From an uncultured Myxococcales bacterium (GTDB lineage Bacteria > Myxococcota_A > UBA9042), in contig CAIMLR010000023.1 in the NCBI GenBank assembly GCA_903842345.1, positions 62,001 through 126,000 on the forward strand: a DNA stretch of 64,000 nt. Reading direction: 5' to 3'. The first letter of the stretch is position 1, and each line of letters begins with the position of its first letter. This document shows positions 35,324-44,061 of the stretch, in pieces. The translations under genes and the position numbers were made by a program. Below the pieces are notes generated by a model. It was not told the origin of the DNA. It did not search any database and saw only the letters and a program-made list of their open reading frames with translations.

Positions 35324-37339
35324 CTATTGCAGGTCGTCGATCAGGTCTTCCTTCTTCTTCTTGATTTCCTTTTTCTCTTCTTTGGGCTCGGCCTTGGGCG
35401 TTTCCGCCTTGGGCTCGACTTTGGGCGCTTCGACTTTGGGCGTCTCAACCTTGGGCGCGTCCACTTTCAGCGCCGGCGCGCCGGGGGCCGTCGCGGCTTT
35501 GGCCTTGGCCGGACCGGCGGGCGACAGTGGCACAGCGACAGGCGGCGCTGCTTCTTCAATCATCTGCGTGTGCTGCATGAAATTCTGTTTGAAATTCAGC
35601 GTCACTTCCACCGGCCTGTAGCCCTTCAGCAGCAACTGCACCACTTCTGGCGGCGCGTCCTTCTTGCGCGTCATCGTCAGATTGGTCAGGCCCAGGTTCT
35701 CCTGGCCGCGCAGCACGGTCGCCCCGGGCGGCTGGCTCGTCAGCGTCGCCGTGACTTCATCTTCCTTGAGCGGCTGCGCCGGCGGCGGAATCACCACGCC
35801 CGGCGGCGGTTCGGCGGGCTTGGCCGTCTCCTTCGCTTCCGGCTTCTGCGTCGCCACAACGGCGACCGCGGCAACCGTCGCCATGACCAGCCCGACGACA
35901 ATCGGCAGCAGCACGTTTGATTTGCGTTTGGGCGGCAGCGCGGCCGGGGCCGCCTGCTCCGGCGCCAAGTGCAGCGTCCGCGACGTCATGCTCATCGTGT
36001 GCATCGACGGCAGCCGCACGCCCAGATTGCCGGCCTCTGCTTCGCCCACGCGCGCGTCAAACGCGGTCGGCAGCGCGTCGGCCAGCTTCATGCATTCCTT
36101 GGACAGCTCCTCGGATGTCTGCACGCGGTCCGCCGGATTCTTCTCCAGCAGCGTCAGGATCAGCTCCTCGACCTCCGCCGGAATCACCTGCTTCAGCGGC
36201 GCGCCATCCTTGCCCGCCAGCTCCACGGTCGACGGCTGCGGCGGCGGCTCGTTCACGTGCGACAGCAGCAGCGTCAGCGGCTGGTCCGAGTTGAACGGCG
36301 GCACGCCCGTCACCATCTCAAACAGGATCACGCCGAGCGCGTACAGGTCGCTGCGGTGGTCCACCTGCTGCGCCGAGCACTGCTCCGGGCTCATGTAGCG
36401 CGGCGTGCCGAAGATGCTGCCCGCCTGGGTAAGCGTGCCTTTCTCGTCCTTGGAGTCGGCCATCTTGGCGACGCCAAAATCCAGCACTTTGACGAAGTCC
36501 GGGTTGCCGGACACGTCGATGAGGAAGATGTTCTCCGGCTTGAGGTCGCGGTGCACGATGCCCTTGCCGTGCGCCTCGCCCAGCGACGCAGCGACCTGCG
36601 CCATGATGCGCAACGCCCGGCGAATCGGCAGCGGCCGTTCCCGGCGCAGCACGTCGTGCAGCGTGGCACCTTCCAGCATCTCCATCGCGATGTACGGATT
36701 GCCCTGCGGCGTGGTGCCGTAGTCAAAAATCTGAATCGTATTGGGGTGCTTGAGGCGTGAAACCGCGAGCGCTTCCAGCGTAAACCGCCGCAGCACCGTA
36801 TCGTTTTCCGTCAGGTCGCCGAGCAGGACCTTGACCGCCACGTCGCGGTCCATGCCTTCTTGCCGCGCGCGGTACACGGCGCCCATGCCGCCCGCGCCGA
36901 TCTTCTTCAGCACCAGGAACCGGCCGCCGAGCAGCTCGCCCAGCAGCTTGTCCTTGCGCTCGCGCTTGTTGCCGTCGTCCAGGTGCGCGCGGATGCGGTC
37001 GCCCAACTCGTCCGCCCCGCTCTCCTCGTCCAGCCGCGTAGGCATCGTCGGCAGACCGGGGCGCGCGGTTGCTTCGCTCGTTCCCGCCAGCGTGTCGTCG
37101 CCGGTGATTGTCGCCTCGGCGGGCGTCGCGCGCGCGATGACCGCCGCATCCACGGTCTTCTGCGCGTTCACCGGCTTGGGCGGCGCGGTCCTGGGCATCT
37201 GCGTGACCGGCCGCATCTCGCCATAGACCGTCGGCGCGTCCGACACATCCGCGGGCGGGGCCTGCGGCGTCTCGCCGTCGCCAGCGGGGATGCCGGAGTA
37301 CGGCATCGTCGGCTGTTGCGGGGTCTTGGGGTCAGTCAT
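35324..37339 (-). CDS. Pkn-type membrane Ser/Thr protein kinase
   Basis: 671 residues. An acidic, Pro-rich N-terminal stretch (1-140) leads into the kinase domain (about 143-410): glycine loop IGAGGMGAVYRA, VAVKVLL with the ATP-anchoring Lys, catalytic loop HRDLKPEN, DFG and the SPEQ after the activation segment. One membrane helix (VVGLVMATVAAVAVVA) lies near 490. The extracytoplasmic part has a PEGA-like strand pattern (LTSQPPGATVLRGQENLG) and a repetitive Lys/Glu/Pro tail (KVETPKVEAPKVEPKAE). The start overlaps the tmk stop as ATGA, so it is the last gene of a coupled run beginning with aspartokinase. The signal it senses is unknown. Confidence 0.92.
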   Translation of the reverse strand: MTDPKTPQQPTMPYSGIPAGDGETPQAPPADVSDAPTVYGEMRPVTQMPRTAPPKPVNAQKTVDAAVIARATPAEATITGDDTLAGTSEATARPGLPTMPTRLDEESGADELGDRIRAHLDDGNKRERKDKLLGELLGGRFLVLKKIGAGGMGAVYRARQEGMDRDVAVKVLLGDLTENDTVLRRFTLEALAVSRLKHPNTIQIFDYGTTPQGNPYIAMEMLEGATLHDVLRRERPLPIRRALRIMAQVAASLGEAHGKGIVHRDLKPENIFLIDVSGNPDFVKVLDFGVAKMADSKDEKGTLTQAGSIFGTPRYMSPEQCSAQQVDHRSDLYALGVILFEMVTGVPPFNSDQPLTLLLSHVNEPPPQPSTVELAGKDGAPLKQVIPAEVEELILTLLEKNPADRVQTSEELSKECMKLADALPTAFDARVGEAEAGNLGVRLPSMHTMSMTSRTLHLAPEQAAPAALPPKRKSNVLLPIVVGLVMATVAAVAVVATQKPEAKETAKPAEPPPGVVIPPPAQPLKEDEVTATLTSQPPGATVLRGQENLGLTNLTMTRKKDAPPEVVQLLLKGYRPVEVTLNFKQNFMQHTQMIEEAAPPVAVPLSPAGPAKAKAATAPGAPALKVDAPKVETPKVEAPKVEPKAETPKAEPKEEKKEIKKKKEDLIDDLQ

Positions 37340-38028
37340 CGCGACGCCTCATGGCCGGCTTGCGGGTCGCCCGCGCCGCTTTCCAGCGCGGCCTGCGCCC
37401 GTTCCTGCACAATCTGCAACACCGCAGAGAGGACATCATACGCGATCGCCTCGCGGCTGCGACTGGCATCCAGCACCAGACTTCGCCCGAGCCGCTCCGG
37501 CGCCTCGCGAAACACCTCGCGGTAGCGCGCCCGCACGTGCTCCAGCGTCTCCGCGACCTCAAAGCGCTCGCGCGGTTTGCCGCGGTGGTGGATGCGGGTC
37601 ATCGCGTCGGTGACCGGCAGATCCAGCAGAATCGTCAGGTCCGGCTTGAGCGCCTCCTTGTTGATCTCGCAGATCCACTTGGGCGTGATGCGGCCATCGC
37701 CATCCACGACCTGGAACGTCAGCGACGACGCGAGGTAGCGATCGCAAATCACCGCCTCATTGCGTGCCAACGCCGGCGCGATGATCCGCGCGCAGTGGTC
37801 CACGCGATCCGCGGCAAACAGCAGCGCCACGGCCGCCGGGTCCAGCGGGTGTTCCGTTCGCGCGCGCAGCACGTTGCGAATCATCACGCCGACGTCGCCG
37901 TCCGTGGGCTCCGCCGTGCGCAGGACCGTGCGGCCGGAACGCTTGAGCGCCGCGGTCAACAGGTCGCCCTGGGTCGTCGTTCCCGACCCGTCAGTACCTT
38001 CAAAAACGATGAAAAGTGGCTGATTCAC
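37336..38028 (-). CDS. tmk: thymidylate kinase with altered P-loop
   Basis: 230 residues from the GTG at 38028, which overlaps the upstream stop as GTGA; the 256-aa track start lies inside the upstream gene. It phosphorylates dTMP to dTDP. The P-loop region reads FEGTDGSGTTTQGDLL. In the family this is FEGxDGxGKxTQ, so the Walker A lysine is Thr here (codon ACG). Other family features are intact: the DR(Y/F) motif in ICDRYLASSLTFQ (about 98), AADRVDH, and the LID segment HHRGKPRERFEV. A neutral P-loop could be compensated by an Arg in the LID region. There is no second tmk in the window. Confidence 0.85.
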   Translation of the reverse strand: MNQPLFIVFEGTDGSGTTTQGDLLTAALKRSGRTVLRTAEPTDGDVGVMIRNVLRARTEHPLDPAAVALLFAADRVDHCARIIAPALARNEAVICDRYLASSLTFQVVDGDGRITPKWICEINKEALKPDLTILLDLPVTDAMTRIHHRGKPRERFEVAETLEHVRARYREVFREAPERLGRSLVLDASRSREAIAYDVLSAVLQIVQERAQAALESGAGDPQAGHEASR

Positions 38029-38822
38029 GGGTTGTTTGGCCTGCTCCCGGTTGGCGGTGTCTCGTCCACGCACGGCATCTCTTGCCGCAGCATGCCATCG
38101 GGGCACGCCAGTGCAAAGGATTCAGCATCTGCAGGCAAGTCCAGATCAAAGGGTTTCTTTGCTGAGATGCTCACATCCACGTCCTTGGCTTTGTAGCGCA
38201 GCGTGTCCGGCATGCGGTCACCGCCGACGTACTCGATCGACGCGACCCGCTCCGCCTTGTCGAACAGCACAGTCCCCACGATACGGAAATCCTTGGGCGA
38301 AACGAAGATTTGCTGATGCGTGCCACCGTCCAGGCCCAGCGTGACGTTGTACAGGTCGCGCTTGCTGTCCCATTCCAGTCGCTTCTCGGGCAGATCGAGG
38401 ATCGGCGGCCGACCCAGCAACGCCGGGGTCAGCTGCTCGGGCGAGAGCGCGATCGGCACCAGCCGCGCCATGTTGCGCGGGCAGGCATCGCCAACCATGC
38501 ACTTGTCGCCGCCGCGTTCAAAGGAAACGAACCGCTTGCCGTCGGTGGCCATGACCGCGAGCATGTCCAGCGTGGGCGACACCGCCTGCATCTGCACGGC
38601 GTTGGGCATGGCCAGGATCACGATGAGATCGACCGACCGGCGCTCGCCCTTCAGGTAGGCGTCGAGCCGCGCCATGCCTTGCGCCGTCGTCGGCACGGGC
38701 CGGGACAGCGCCCGGTTCAGCACCTCGTCGGCGGTCTGCGGACCGTTGGCCGGGAGCTGGGTTTGCGCGCTGCTGCACGCGCTTGCGAGCAGGCAGAGGG
38801 TCAGGCAAAGAACACGGATCAT
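38025..38822 (-). CDS. LolA/DUF4292-like lipoprotein
   Basis: 265 residues. The signal [12 protein letters not shown] gives a lipoprotein Cys near residue 16. The mature protein reads as a curved beta-sheet like LolA or the DUF4292 group: [36 protein letters not shown], then [28 protein letters not shown]. Two Cys ([11 protein letters not shown]) sit in one loop and two more near the end. Such proteins bind lipid or lipoprotein acyl chains at the outer membrane; transport is inferred from the fold only. Its start overlaps the aspartokinase stop as ATGA and its stop overlaps the tmk start as GTGA. Confidence 0.8.
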   Translation of the reverse strand: MIRVLCLTLCLLASACSSAQTQLPANGPQTADEVLNRALSRPVPTTAQGMARLDAYLKGERRSVDLIVILAMPNAVQMQAVSPTLDMLAVMATDGKRFVSFERGGDKCMVGDACPRNMARLVPIALSPEQLTPALLGRPPILDLPEKRLEWDSKRDLYNVTLGLDGGTHQQIFVSPKDFRIVGTVLFDKAERVASIEYVGGDRMPDTLRYKAKDVDVSISAKKPFDLDLPADAESFALACPDGMLRQEMPCVDETPPTGSRPNNP

Positions 38823-40027
38823 GCCGCACCGCCGAGAAATGCTGCGTGCAAGGCGGCCACGGCGGCGTCAGCTTGTTCAGGCGGCAGGAGACAGGAAAGC
38901 GTCAGGCCGTGGGCCAGCACCGGCGTTTGCGGCGTGAGAAACGGCGCGAGCGCGTCGCGAAACGGCGACACAAGATCGCATTCGCGCCCGACGGCAGGAC
39001 CGACAATCGACACCAGCGTTCCTTCCAACAGCGACGGCGCGTCCTGCCGCGCGTCGGGCAGGGCGCGCAGACGGTCGACGAGGCGGGCAAAATGCGGGTC
39101 AACCGCATCCGCGACGTCGCGCCCCAGGAGCAGGAGCGTCTGGTCTGGCAAGCTCAAGCTGAAGATCGGCGGCACGGCTGACGCCTGCAACGCCGACGCC
39201 AGCTTCGGTACGTCGCTGCGCCAGTTCAACAGCGCGCAATGCGGCCGCTGCGTCACGGCGGCGATCCACGGTCGATCAGCGGGCGGATTGAGGCGCACGA
39301 CCGTCTCGCCGGGTCGGCCGTCGGACGCCCGCGCGTACAACGCGACGTCGTGCAAGCGCGCCCACGCGACCGCATCGGCCCCCAGTACTTTGGCTCCCGC
39401 GCGCGCCATCGCCAGCATCTCATCGTGCCCCAGGCTTTCCAGGCGCCGAGCATCCGGCACCTTGCGCGGGTCAGCGCTATAGACGCCGTCCACGTCGGAA
39501 TAGATCTCACACGCCTCCGCAGAAAGCGCCGCGGCCAGCGCCACCGCCGTCGTGTCTGAGCCACCGCGGCCGAGCGTCGTCACTTCTTTTTTCCACGACA
39601 CGCCTTGAAAGCCGGCGACGATGACGATCTGTCCGGCGTCCAGCGCGTCCTGCACGCGGAATGGCCGGACTTCCACGATCCGCGCGCCGCCCGGTGCGTC
39701 GTTGGTGATGATGCCGCACTGGCTGCCCGTCAAGGACGTCGCCGGCTCGCCAAGGTCGCGGATCGCCATGGCCAGGATCGCCATCGCGATGCGTTCGCCC
39801 GCCGTCAGCAGCATGTCGAGCTCGCGGCGATCCGGCGTCGGCGTCACTTCATGCGCGAGTTGCACCAGCGAATCCGTGGTCTTGCCCATTGCCGACACGA
39901 CGACGACGACGCGATGGCCGGCGCGGCGCGTGGCGACCACATGGGCGGCGACGCGGCGAATCCCGGCGACGTCAGCCACGGACGATCCGCCAAACTTTTG
40001 TACGATGATGGGGATTTGCGCGGACAT
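38819..40027 (-). CDS. aspartate kinase
   Basis: 402 residues. It phosphorylates aspartate in the first step of Lys/Thr/Met synthesis. The N-terminus has the hallmark [35 protein letters not shown] and [18 protein letters not shown] are the canonical kinase-domain signatures. The C-terminal part (about 265-400), where two ACT domains should bind the feedback inhibitor, is the right length but weakly conserved ([29 protein letters not shown]), so allosteric control may differ. It heads a run in which every stop overlaps the next start: lipoprotein, tmk, Ser/Thr kinase. An lysC or ask symbol is not assigned because the isoform cannot be told. Confidence 0.93.
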   Translation of the reverse strand: MSAQIPIIVQKFGGSSVADVAGIRRVAAHVVATRRAGHRVVVVVSAMGKTTDSLVQLAHEVTPTPDRRELDMLLTAGERIAMAILAMAIRDLGEPATSLTGSQCGIITNDAPGGARIVEVRPFRVQDALDAGQIVIVAGFQGVSWKKEVTTLGRGGSDTTAVALAAALSAEACEIYSDVDGVYSADPRKVPDARRLESLGHDEMLAMARAGAKVLGADAVAWARLHDVALYARASDGRPGETVVRLNPPADRPWIAAVTQRPHCALLNWRSDVPKLASALQASAVPPIFSLSLPDQTLLLLGRDVADAVDPHFARLVDRLRALPDARQDAPSLLEGTLVSIVGPAVGRECDLVSPFRDALAPFLTPQTPVLAHGLTLSCLLPPEQADAAVAALHAAFLGGAA

Positions 40028-40105
40028 GGCACCCAGCAGCGGCCGCAGGCGGTCGGGGCGAAGAGTGTAGCACAGCGGACGCGCGGGTTACAGGGTGCGG
40101 GGCGC

Positions 40106-40522
40106 CTACAGGCCCTCATCTGGCGTCGTCGGGGCCTGCGTCTCCACCGGTTTCTGCTCGACCATCTGCCAATGGCGCTCGTTCCATTCCCAGGTCTGCT
40201 CCATCAGTTCCGTGCGCATGACCGGGTCATTCGGGCGGCTCCAGGTCGCCTGCACAAGCACCCGCGCGTGTTCACCCGTGGCGTCCGGTTCAACGGCGCG
40301 GATGTCGTACTCGTGGATCATCATGTTGGCCTGCGCCGACCGCTTCTGCGTGATGAAGGAGATCCGCCGCGCCGATGGCACAAGGTCGGCGGCCTTCTCG
40401 ATCATGCCCCAGCGCATGTAGCGGGCGAAATCCGCGACGTCGGTCTTGAGCGTGCTCGACTTTCCGGCGCCGCTGCACGCCGCGGTCATGAGCAGGAGCG
40501 CCGTCAGGCAAAATCGCTTCAC
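40106..40522 (-). CDS. small lipoprotein of unknown function
   Basis: 138 residues. A lipoprotein signal (LTALLLMTAAC) is followed by a single compact alpha/beta domain (TDVADFARYMRWGMIEKAADLV, then HARVLVQATWSRPNDPVMRTE), which looks like a cystatin-like or NTF2-like fold, though that is only an impression. Its ATG overlaps the glutaredoxin stop as ATGA, so the two are translated from one mRNA. Confidence 0.8.
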   Translation of the reverse strand: MKRFCLTALLLMTAACSGAGKSSTLKTDVADFARYMRWGMIEKAADLVPSARRISFITQKRSAQANMMIHEYDIRAVEPDATGEHARVLVQATWSRPNDPVMRTELMEQTWEWNERHWQMVEQKPVETQAPTTPDEGL

Positions 40523-40782
40523 GCGTCTCCTTGCAGCATGCGCGCCAGCTTGCCGGTGCGTTCCAGTTCCGCGACGTCCGTGTAGCCGCCGACGAACTTT
40601 TCACCGACGACGATCATCGGCACCGTCTGCCAGTTGAACTTGCGCGCGAGTTCATTGCGCAGCTCATGCTTGTCGTCGAGGTAGACTTCCGTATAAGCCA
40701 CTTTCAGGCGGTCAAACATGCGTTTGGCCATCACGCAGTAGGGGCAGATTTGGGTGCGATAGATCGTGACGGGGACTGGCAT
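40519..40782 (-). CDS. glutaredoxin
   Basis: 87 residues from the ATG at 40782, the usual glutaredoxin size; the 141-aa track ORF extends into the divergent promoter region. The redox site CPYC appears in RTQICPYCVMAKRMFDRL near residue 14. The cis-Pro segment TVPMIVVGEKFVGGYTDVAEL (about 53-73) binds glutathione. It reduces disulphides or protein-glutathione adducts in the cytoplasm. It is coupled to a small lipoprotein gene and diverges from ruvX. Confidence 0.95.
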   Translation of the reverse strand: MPVPVTIYRTQICPYCVMAKRMFDRLKVAYTEVYLDDKHELRNELARKFNWQTVPMIVVGEKFVGGYTDVAELERTGKLARMLQGDA

Positions 40783-40848
40783 GGTTCGGCTCCGGGACCG
40801 GCAGGATACAGCGCGGGGACGGCCGCGTCCACGCAAACACAGGGGAAG

Positions 40849-41286
40849 ATGCAGCGCAACGGCGTGTTTTTGGCGATTGATCTCGGTCGCGCCCGCATGG
40901 GCCTGGCGGTGAGCGAGGCGGGGACACCGCTGGCGCTGCCGCACAGCGTTGTTGCGCGGCTGGGGACGCGGCGGGACATCGCGCAGTTGCTGCCGTTGTG
41001 CGATCGGCTGAAAGTGCAGGCGCTCGTGGTGGGCCTGCCGATGGAGCAGGACGCGGAGGCGGGGTCAGCGCGGCTGTGTCGGCAGTTTGCCGTGGCGCTG
41101 GCGGCGGCGCAGGCCCGCCCGGTGTGGCTCGTGGATGAAGCGGACACGACGACGGTGGCGCACGCGGAGCTGCGGATGCTGGGCATGAAGGCGGCGAAGC
41201 GTCGGACGCAGGTGGACAAGTTCGCCGCGGCGGTCATTCTGCAGCGCTTTCTGGAAGGCGGCGATGCGGAAGCTGTGCTGCCATAA
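40849..41286 (+). CDS. ruvX: RuvX/YqgF-family putative Holliday junction resolvase
   Basis: 145 residues from the ATG at 40849, preceded by AGGGGA; the 251-aa track ORF starts in the glutaredoxin gene. The RNase H-like fold is marked by FLAIDLGRARMGLAVSE at the start (first catalytic Asp), VQALVVGLPMEQDAEAG in the middle, and VDKFAAAVILQRFLE at the end (last catalytic Asp). The middle motif usually reads DERxST; here it is DEADTTTVAHAEL, with the Glu retained. Family members act in pre-16S rRNA processing in E. coli. It starts a four-gene cluster with a peptidoglycan-binding-domain protein and two lipoproteins. Confidence 0.9.
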   Translation: MQRNGVFLAIDLGRARMGLAVSEAGTPLALPHSVVARLGTRRDIAQLLPLCDRLKVQALVVGLPMEQDAEAGSARLCRQFAVALAAAQARPVWLVDEADTTTVAHAELRMLGMKAAKRRTQVDKFAAAVILQRFLEGGDAEAVLP

Positions 41287-41337
41287 CCCGCTTTGCGGCT
41301 GGGCGTGGCGCGGCTATGCTTGGCCCCGGGAGATGCG

Positions 41338-41910
41338 ATGCGCCTGGATGTGACGTCAGCAAAGATGCGCAAGCGATTGGTCGCGGAGTTGTCCGCCCAA
41401 CACGCTGAACACGCCAAGGAGCCAGCGCCGCACGACGCGCCGGTGCATCCAGAGGCGATGCAGCCCAAGCCGCAGCACGATCCGCAACGGCTGGTGAAAT
41501 GGGCGCAAGCGGCGCTTTCCGTCGTGCTGGGCTTGCGCCTCCCGCTGGACGGCGTCCTGGGCGGCACGACGCAGATGGCGGTGCGGCGGTTCCAGACGCA
41601 GGCCGGGCTGCCGCAGACCGGCGCGTTGGACGAGACGACGGTGCTGGCGTTGGCCAAGGCCGTCGGCCATCCGGCGCCCGGCATGTCGCCCGAACACAAG
41701 TTGATGCCGCGCTGGTTCCGTCAGGAACGCCAACAGCCGCGCGGTCGGGCACACGCGATGGCGCAGAAAAAGTCCCAGAGTCCGGACGACGCGTGGTCGG
41801 CGGAGACGCCGCCGCAGCACGCGGAGTTGCCGAAGCCGGTGGCGCCGGAGAAGGCGGCACTTCCGGAACTGACGCCGCACAAGAAACCGCGACCGGAGGG
41901 ACTGCTGTGA
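41338..41910 (+). CDS. protein with a peptidoglycan-binding (PG_binding_1) domain
   Basis: 190 residues from the ATG at 41338, with GGGAGA upstream. The central part, RLPLDGVLGGTTQMAVRRFQTQAGLPQTGALDETTVLAL (about 60-100), is a textbook PG_binding_1 domain of three short helices. It is flanked by His/Pro/Lys-rich disordered arms (HAEHAKEPAPHDAPVHPE; Pro/Lys-rich tail). No signal peptide or membrane helix is visible, which is odd for a cell-wall binder. It may work in the cytoplasm or be exported by another route. Confidence 0.85.
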   Translation: MRLDVTSAKMRKRLVAELSAQHAEHAKEPAPHDAPVHPEAMQPKPQHDPQRLVKWAQAALSVVLGLRLPLDGVLGGTTQMAVRRFQTQAGLPQTGALDETTVLALAKAVGHPAPGMSPEHKLMPRWFRQERQQPRGRAHAMAQKKSQSPDDAWSAETPPQHAELPKPVAPEKAALPELTPHKKPRPEGLL

Positions 41911-42578
41911 TGCGTTGGATGTGGACTGTGCTGATTGCTGCAGCCGCCTGCAGCCGTGCGCCGATTGCCGACGCGGTCGAACCTGTCACCGTGGGCGCGG
42001 ACGATGCAGCGGTGGGCGCGGGCGATCCGGATGCGCAAGGGAGTAACGACGTCGATGCCGCCAGTGCCACGGATGTCGCGGTTGCCAACGCCAATGCAGG
42101 CGGCGGCCTCTGGGTCATCGACGCGGCGGGCCAGCCGATCGGCGTGCTCGTCGGCCGCGGCCACCCGGCGCTTTCGGCCGCCGGCACCCTGGACATCCTG
42201 CGCGACGGCATCGTGGTTTACTCGCCCAAGGCTGGCGTGTTCTTCAGCCTGCAAATGTCCTCGGGCAAGGTCATCGCCCCGCGCATCGGCGTGACGGACA
42301 CCACCTGCACCGGCGTCGCCGTGGCGGGCTACTACGCGGGCACCGACGAGCCGATCAGCGGCCCGGACTACGCTTTTGTCTACCAGAATCAGTGGTACCG
42401 CATTGAAGCCTACAAGCCGGCGTCGCTCGTCAGCTGCGGCGGCACGGTCGCCGACGGCGTTGACGGCAAATGCGCGCCGCACGCCGGCACCTGCCGCGGT
42501 TTCCCGGTGCAAACGTTCGCCCCATCCCTTCCCACCGTCTTTCCCGCGCCCTTGGCGTTTTCCTGGTTGGCCAAATGA
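41910..42578 (+). CDS. lipoprotein of unknown function
   Basis: 222 residues from the ATG at 41910, which overlaps the upstream stop by one base (TGATG); the 359-aa track ORF starts inside the previous gene. A short signal (TVLIAAAAC) gives a lipoprotein Cys at about residue 14. An Asp/Ala-rich linker to about 65 precedes a beta-rich domain (GGLWVIDAAGQPIGVLVGRG, then GVFFSLQMSSGKVIAPRIGV). Four cysteines occur in the C-terminal half, pairing possibly as TTCTG with VSCGG and KCAP with GTCRG. Domains of this look accompany cell-surface proteins of Myxococcota; function unknown. Confidence 0.78.
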   Translation: MRWMWTVLIAAAACSRAPIADAVEPVTVGADDAAVGAGDPDAQGSNDVDAASATDVAVANANAGGGLWVIDAAGQPIGVLVGRGHPALSAAGTLDILRDGIVVYSPKAGVFFSLQMSSGKVIAPRIGVTDTTCTGVAVAGYYAGTDEPISGPDYAFVYQNQWYRIEAYKPASLVSCGGTVADGVDGKCAPHAGTCRGFPVQTFAPSLPTVFPAPLAFSWLAK

Positions 42579-43171
42579 GACTTTTTCACTTGCAGTTCAT
42601 CGCGCCGCTGCTGGCGCTGACCGCGTGCGCCAAGGGATGCGACGGCCCGCCGCCGCAGTTGCCGCCGGTCGCCATCGACGCGGGCACGGCCAAAGCCGAC
42701 GATCCGAACCGAATGCCGATCGAGCGGGCGCTCGACATCCAGCTCGCCGACCGCCGCGGTGGCACGATCCTGCCGGCCATGGAGATGCTGCCTTATCGCC
42801 GGCTGCCGGGCTTTGAAGCGGACAAGAACTTTGTCGCCCGGCTGGACGAACACGCGCTGAAGATCCTCGACCGCGAGGCGCGCGATGAACGCCTGGACTC
42901 CGACGACGCCATCACGACGACGCTGCGCATGGCGGCCCAGGACTACCGCGACCGCGCAGGGCTGGAGCCGAATCGGCTGGTGCTGGCGGTGGACGCGCGC
43001 GTGCCGGCTGAGCTGACGAGCCGCGTGCGCAAAGTGGCGCTGAAGGCCGGGCAATGGCGCGTTGTGGCGCTGGCCCGCGATGGCGAGCAGCTGGTGGAGT
43101 TGGCGCTGTCCCCGCCGCCGGAACGTCGGCCGCCGGACCCGGCAGCAACGCCGACGCCGACGGCCCCGTAG
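42575..43171 (+). CDS. lipoprotein of unknown function
   Basis: 198 residues from the ATG at 42575, overlapping the previous stop as ATGA. The signal APLLALTAC is followed by a Cys/Pro-rich start (KGCDGPPPQLPP). The mature domain is mostly helical in the middle (KNFVARLDEHALKILDREA) and ends in a beta segment (WRVVALARDGEQLVELALS) and a Pro-rich tail. No family recognised. It is the last gene of the ruvX cluster and is convergent with the next gene. Confidence 0.78.
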   Translation: MRLFHLQFIAPLLALTACAKGCDGPPPQLPPVAIDAGTAKADDPNRMPIERALDIQLADRRGGTILPAMEMLPYRRLPGFEADKNFVARLDEHALKILDREARDERLDSDDAITTTLRMAAQDYRDRAGLEPNRLVLAVDARVPAELTSRVRKVALKAGQWRVVALARDGEQLVELALSPPPERRPPDPAATPTPTAP

Positions 43172-43180
43172 ATCCGGGGC
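43163..43180. terminator. short GC hairpin at a convergent gene end
   Basis: GCCCCG and CGGGGC pair around the loop TAGATC, which contains the stop codon of the lipoprotein gene. No T-run follows. It lies at the end of the ruvX cluster, facing the convergent EF-hand-like lipoprotein gene. Confidence 0.35.
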
Positions 43181-43222
43181 GCGCGCAGGGCGAAAATCAG
43201 GATTTGGGGAGAGCGGTCGGCG

Positions 43223-43924
43223 CTACTTGGCGCCCTTCTGGTCGATGCGCTGGAACTGATCAGGCGTTCCGTCGCCATTCGAATCCGTGCCGATCTTCAC
43301 GATGACGCCCTTGGTGTAGTACTCCCACACGTCGACCGCGCCGTCGCCGGTGGTGTCGCGGCGGCGTTCCACAAGGCGGTTGACCGGCTTGCCTTCTTCG
43401 TTCTGCGTGAGCTGGTAGTAGCTCCACGTGTCCGTCTTGCCGTCAAAGCCGAGGTCCAGCTCGATCAGCGTGACATTGCCGTCCTTGTAGTGGCGCGTTT
43501 CGTCGACACGGCCGTCAAAGTCCAGGTCGAACTCTTCCTTGACCTTCTGCTCTTTGCCCGGCTCGCCTTCGTAGAACTCCACGATGTCGATGCGCTGGTC
43601 AAAGTTCACGTCCAGTTCCTTGCGAACGAGCGCGCGCTTCACCGTCTTGGGCGCCGCGGGATCCGCGCCGGCGACTTCAACGTTGCGGTAGAACTTGAAG
43701 ACGTCCGGCTTGTGGTCGCCGTTCACGTCAATGCGTTCAATCGCGCCGTTGGCATCGGATTCCGTCTGGACCGGCTGGGCTGCGGCGTTGCGCTCCGCGT
43801 CCGTCGGTCCGGCGGAGGCCGACTCGGCCGCCTTGGTATCGGCATGCGATCCGCCACACGCCGCGAGAACCGCGACGCAGCTGAAGGCAAGGACAGGGGA
43901 AGTCAGAAAACGCAAAAAGGACAT
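43223..43924 (-). CDS. lipoprotein with six EF-hand/dockerin-like calcium repeats
   Basis: 233 residues. The signal CVAVLAAC gives a lipoprotein Cys near residue 23. From about residue 60 on, six short units occur at 20-30 residue intervals: IDVNGDHKPDVFKFY, LDVNFDQRIDIVEFY, FDLDFDGRVDETRHY, LDLGFDGKTDTWSYY, RDTTGDGAVDVWEYY and TDSNGDGTPDQFQRI. Each has Asp at calcium-loop positions 1, 3 or 5 and an aromatic pair after it, as in calcium-binding dockerin or FG-GAP-like loops. Calcium binding at the cell surface is likely. It diverges from 44158 across a shared promoter region. Confidence 0.85.
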   Translation of the reverse strand: MSFLRFLTSPVLAFSCVAVLAACGGSHADTKAAESASAGPTDAERNAAAQPVQTESDANGAIERIDVNGDHKPDVFKFYRNVEVAGADPAAPKTVKRALVRKELDVNFDQRIDIVEFYEGEPGKEQKVKEEFDLDFDGRVDETRHYKDGNVTLIELDLGFDGKTDTWSYYQLTQNEEGKPVNRLVERRRDTTGDGAVDVWEYYTKGVIVKIGTDSNGDGTPDQFQRIDQKGAK

Positions 43925-43951
43925 AGCGGGCCTCGTGGCTCTAGCGCAACT

Positions 43952-43980
43952 ATCATGCGGCTGCGTTCCCTTGCGGTCAA
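43952..43980 (-). promoter_or_regulatory. candidate sigma70 promoter for the calcium-repeat lipoprotein
   Basis: On the minus strand TTGACC is followed by a 17-base spacer and CATGAT, ending 28 bases before the ATG at 43924. Confidence 0.4.
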
Positions 43981-44061
43981 GTCAGTCTGCGGATTTGCGC
44001 GACCCGCTGCGGGAACGGGAATAGCGACGGCGCGCGCGGCGTTGCAGCTCGGGTTGTTGCG

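Noticed and set aside
37290-38106. Extended N-terminus of tmk in the track (256 residues)
   Set aside because: The extra residues lie in the upstream lipoprotein gene; the GTG at 38028 gives the usual length and a GTGA overlap.
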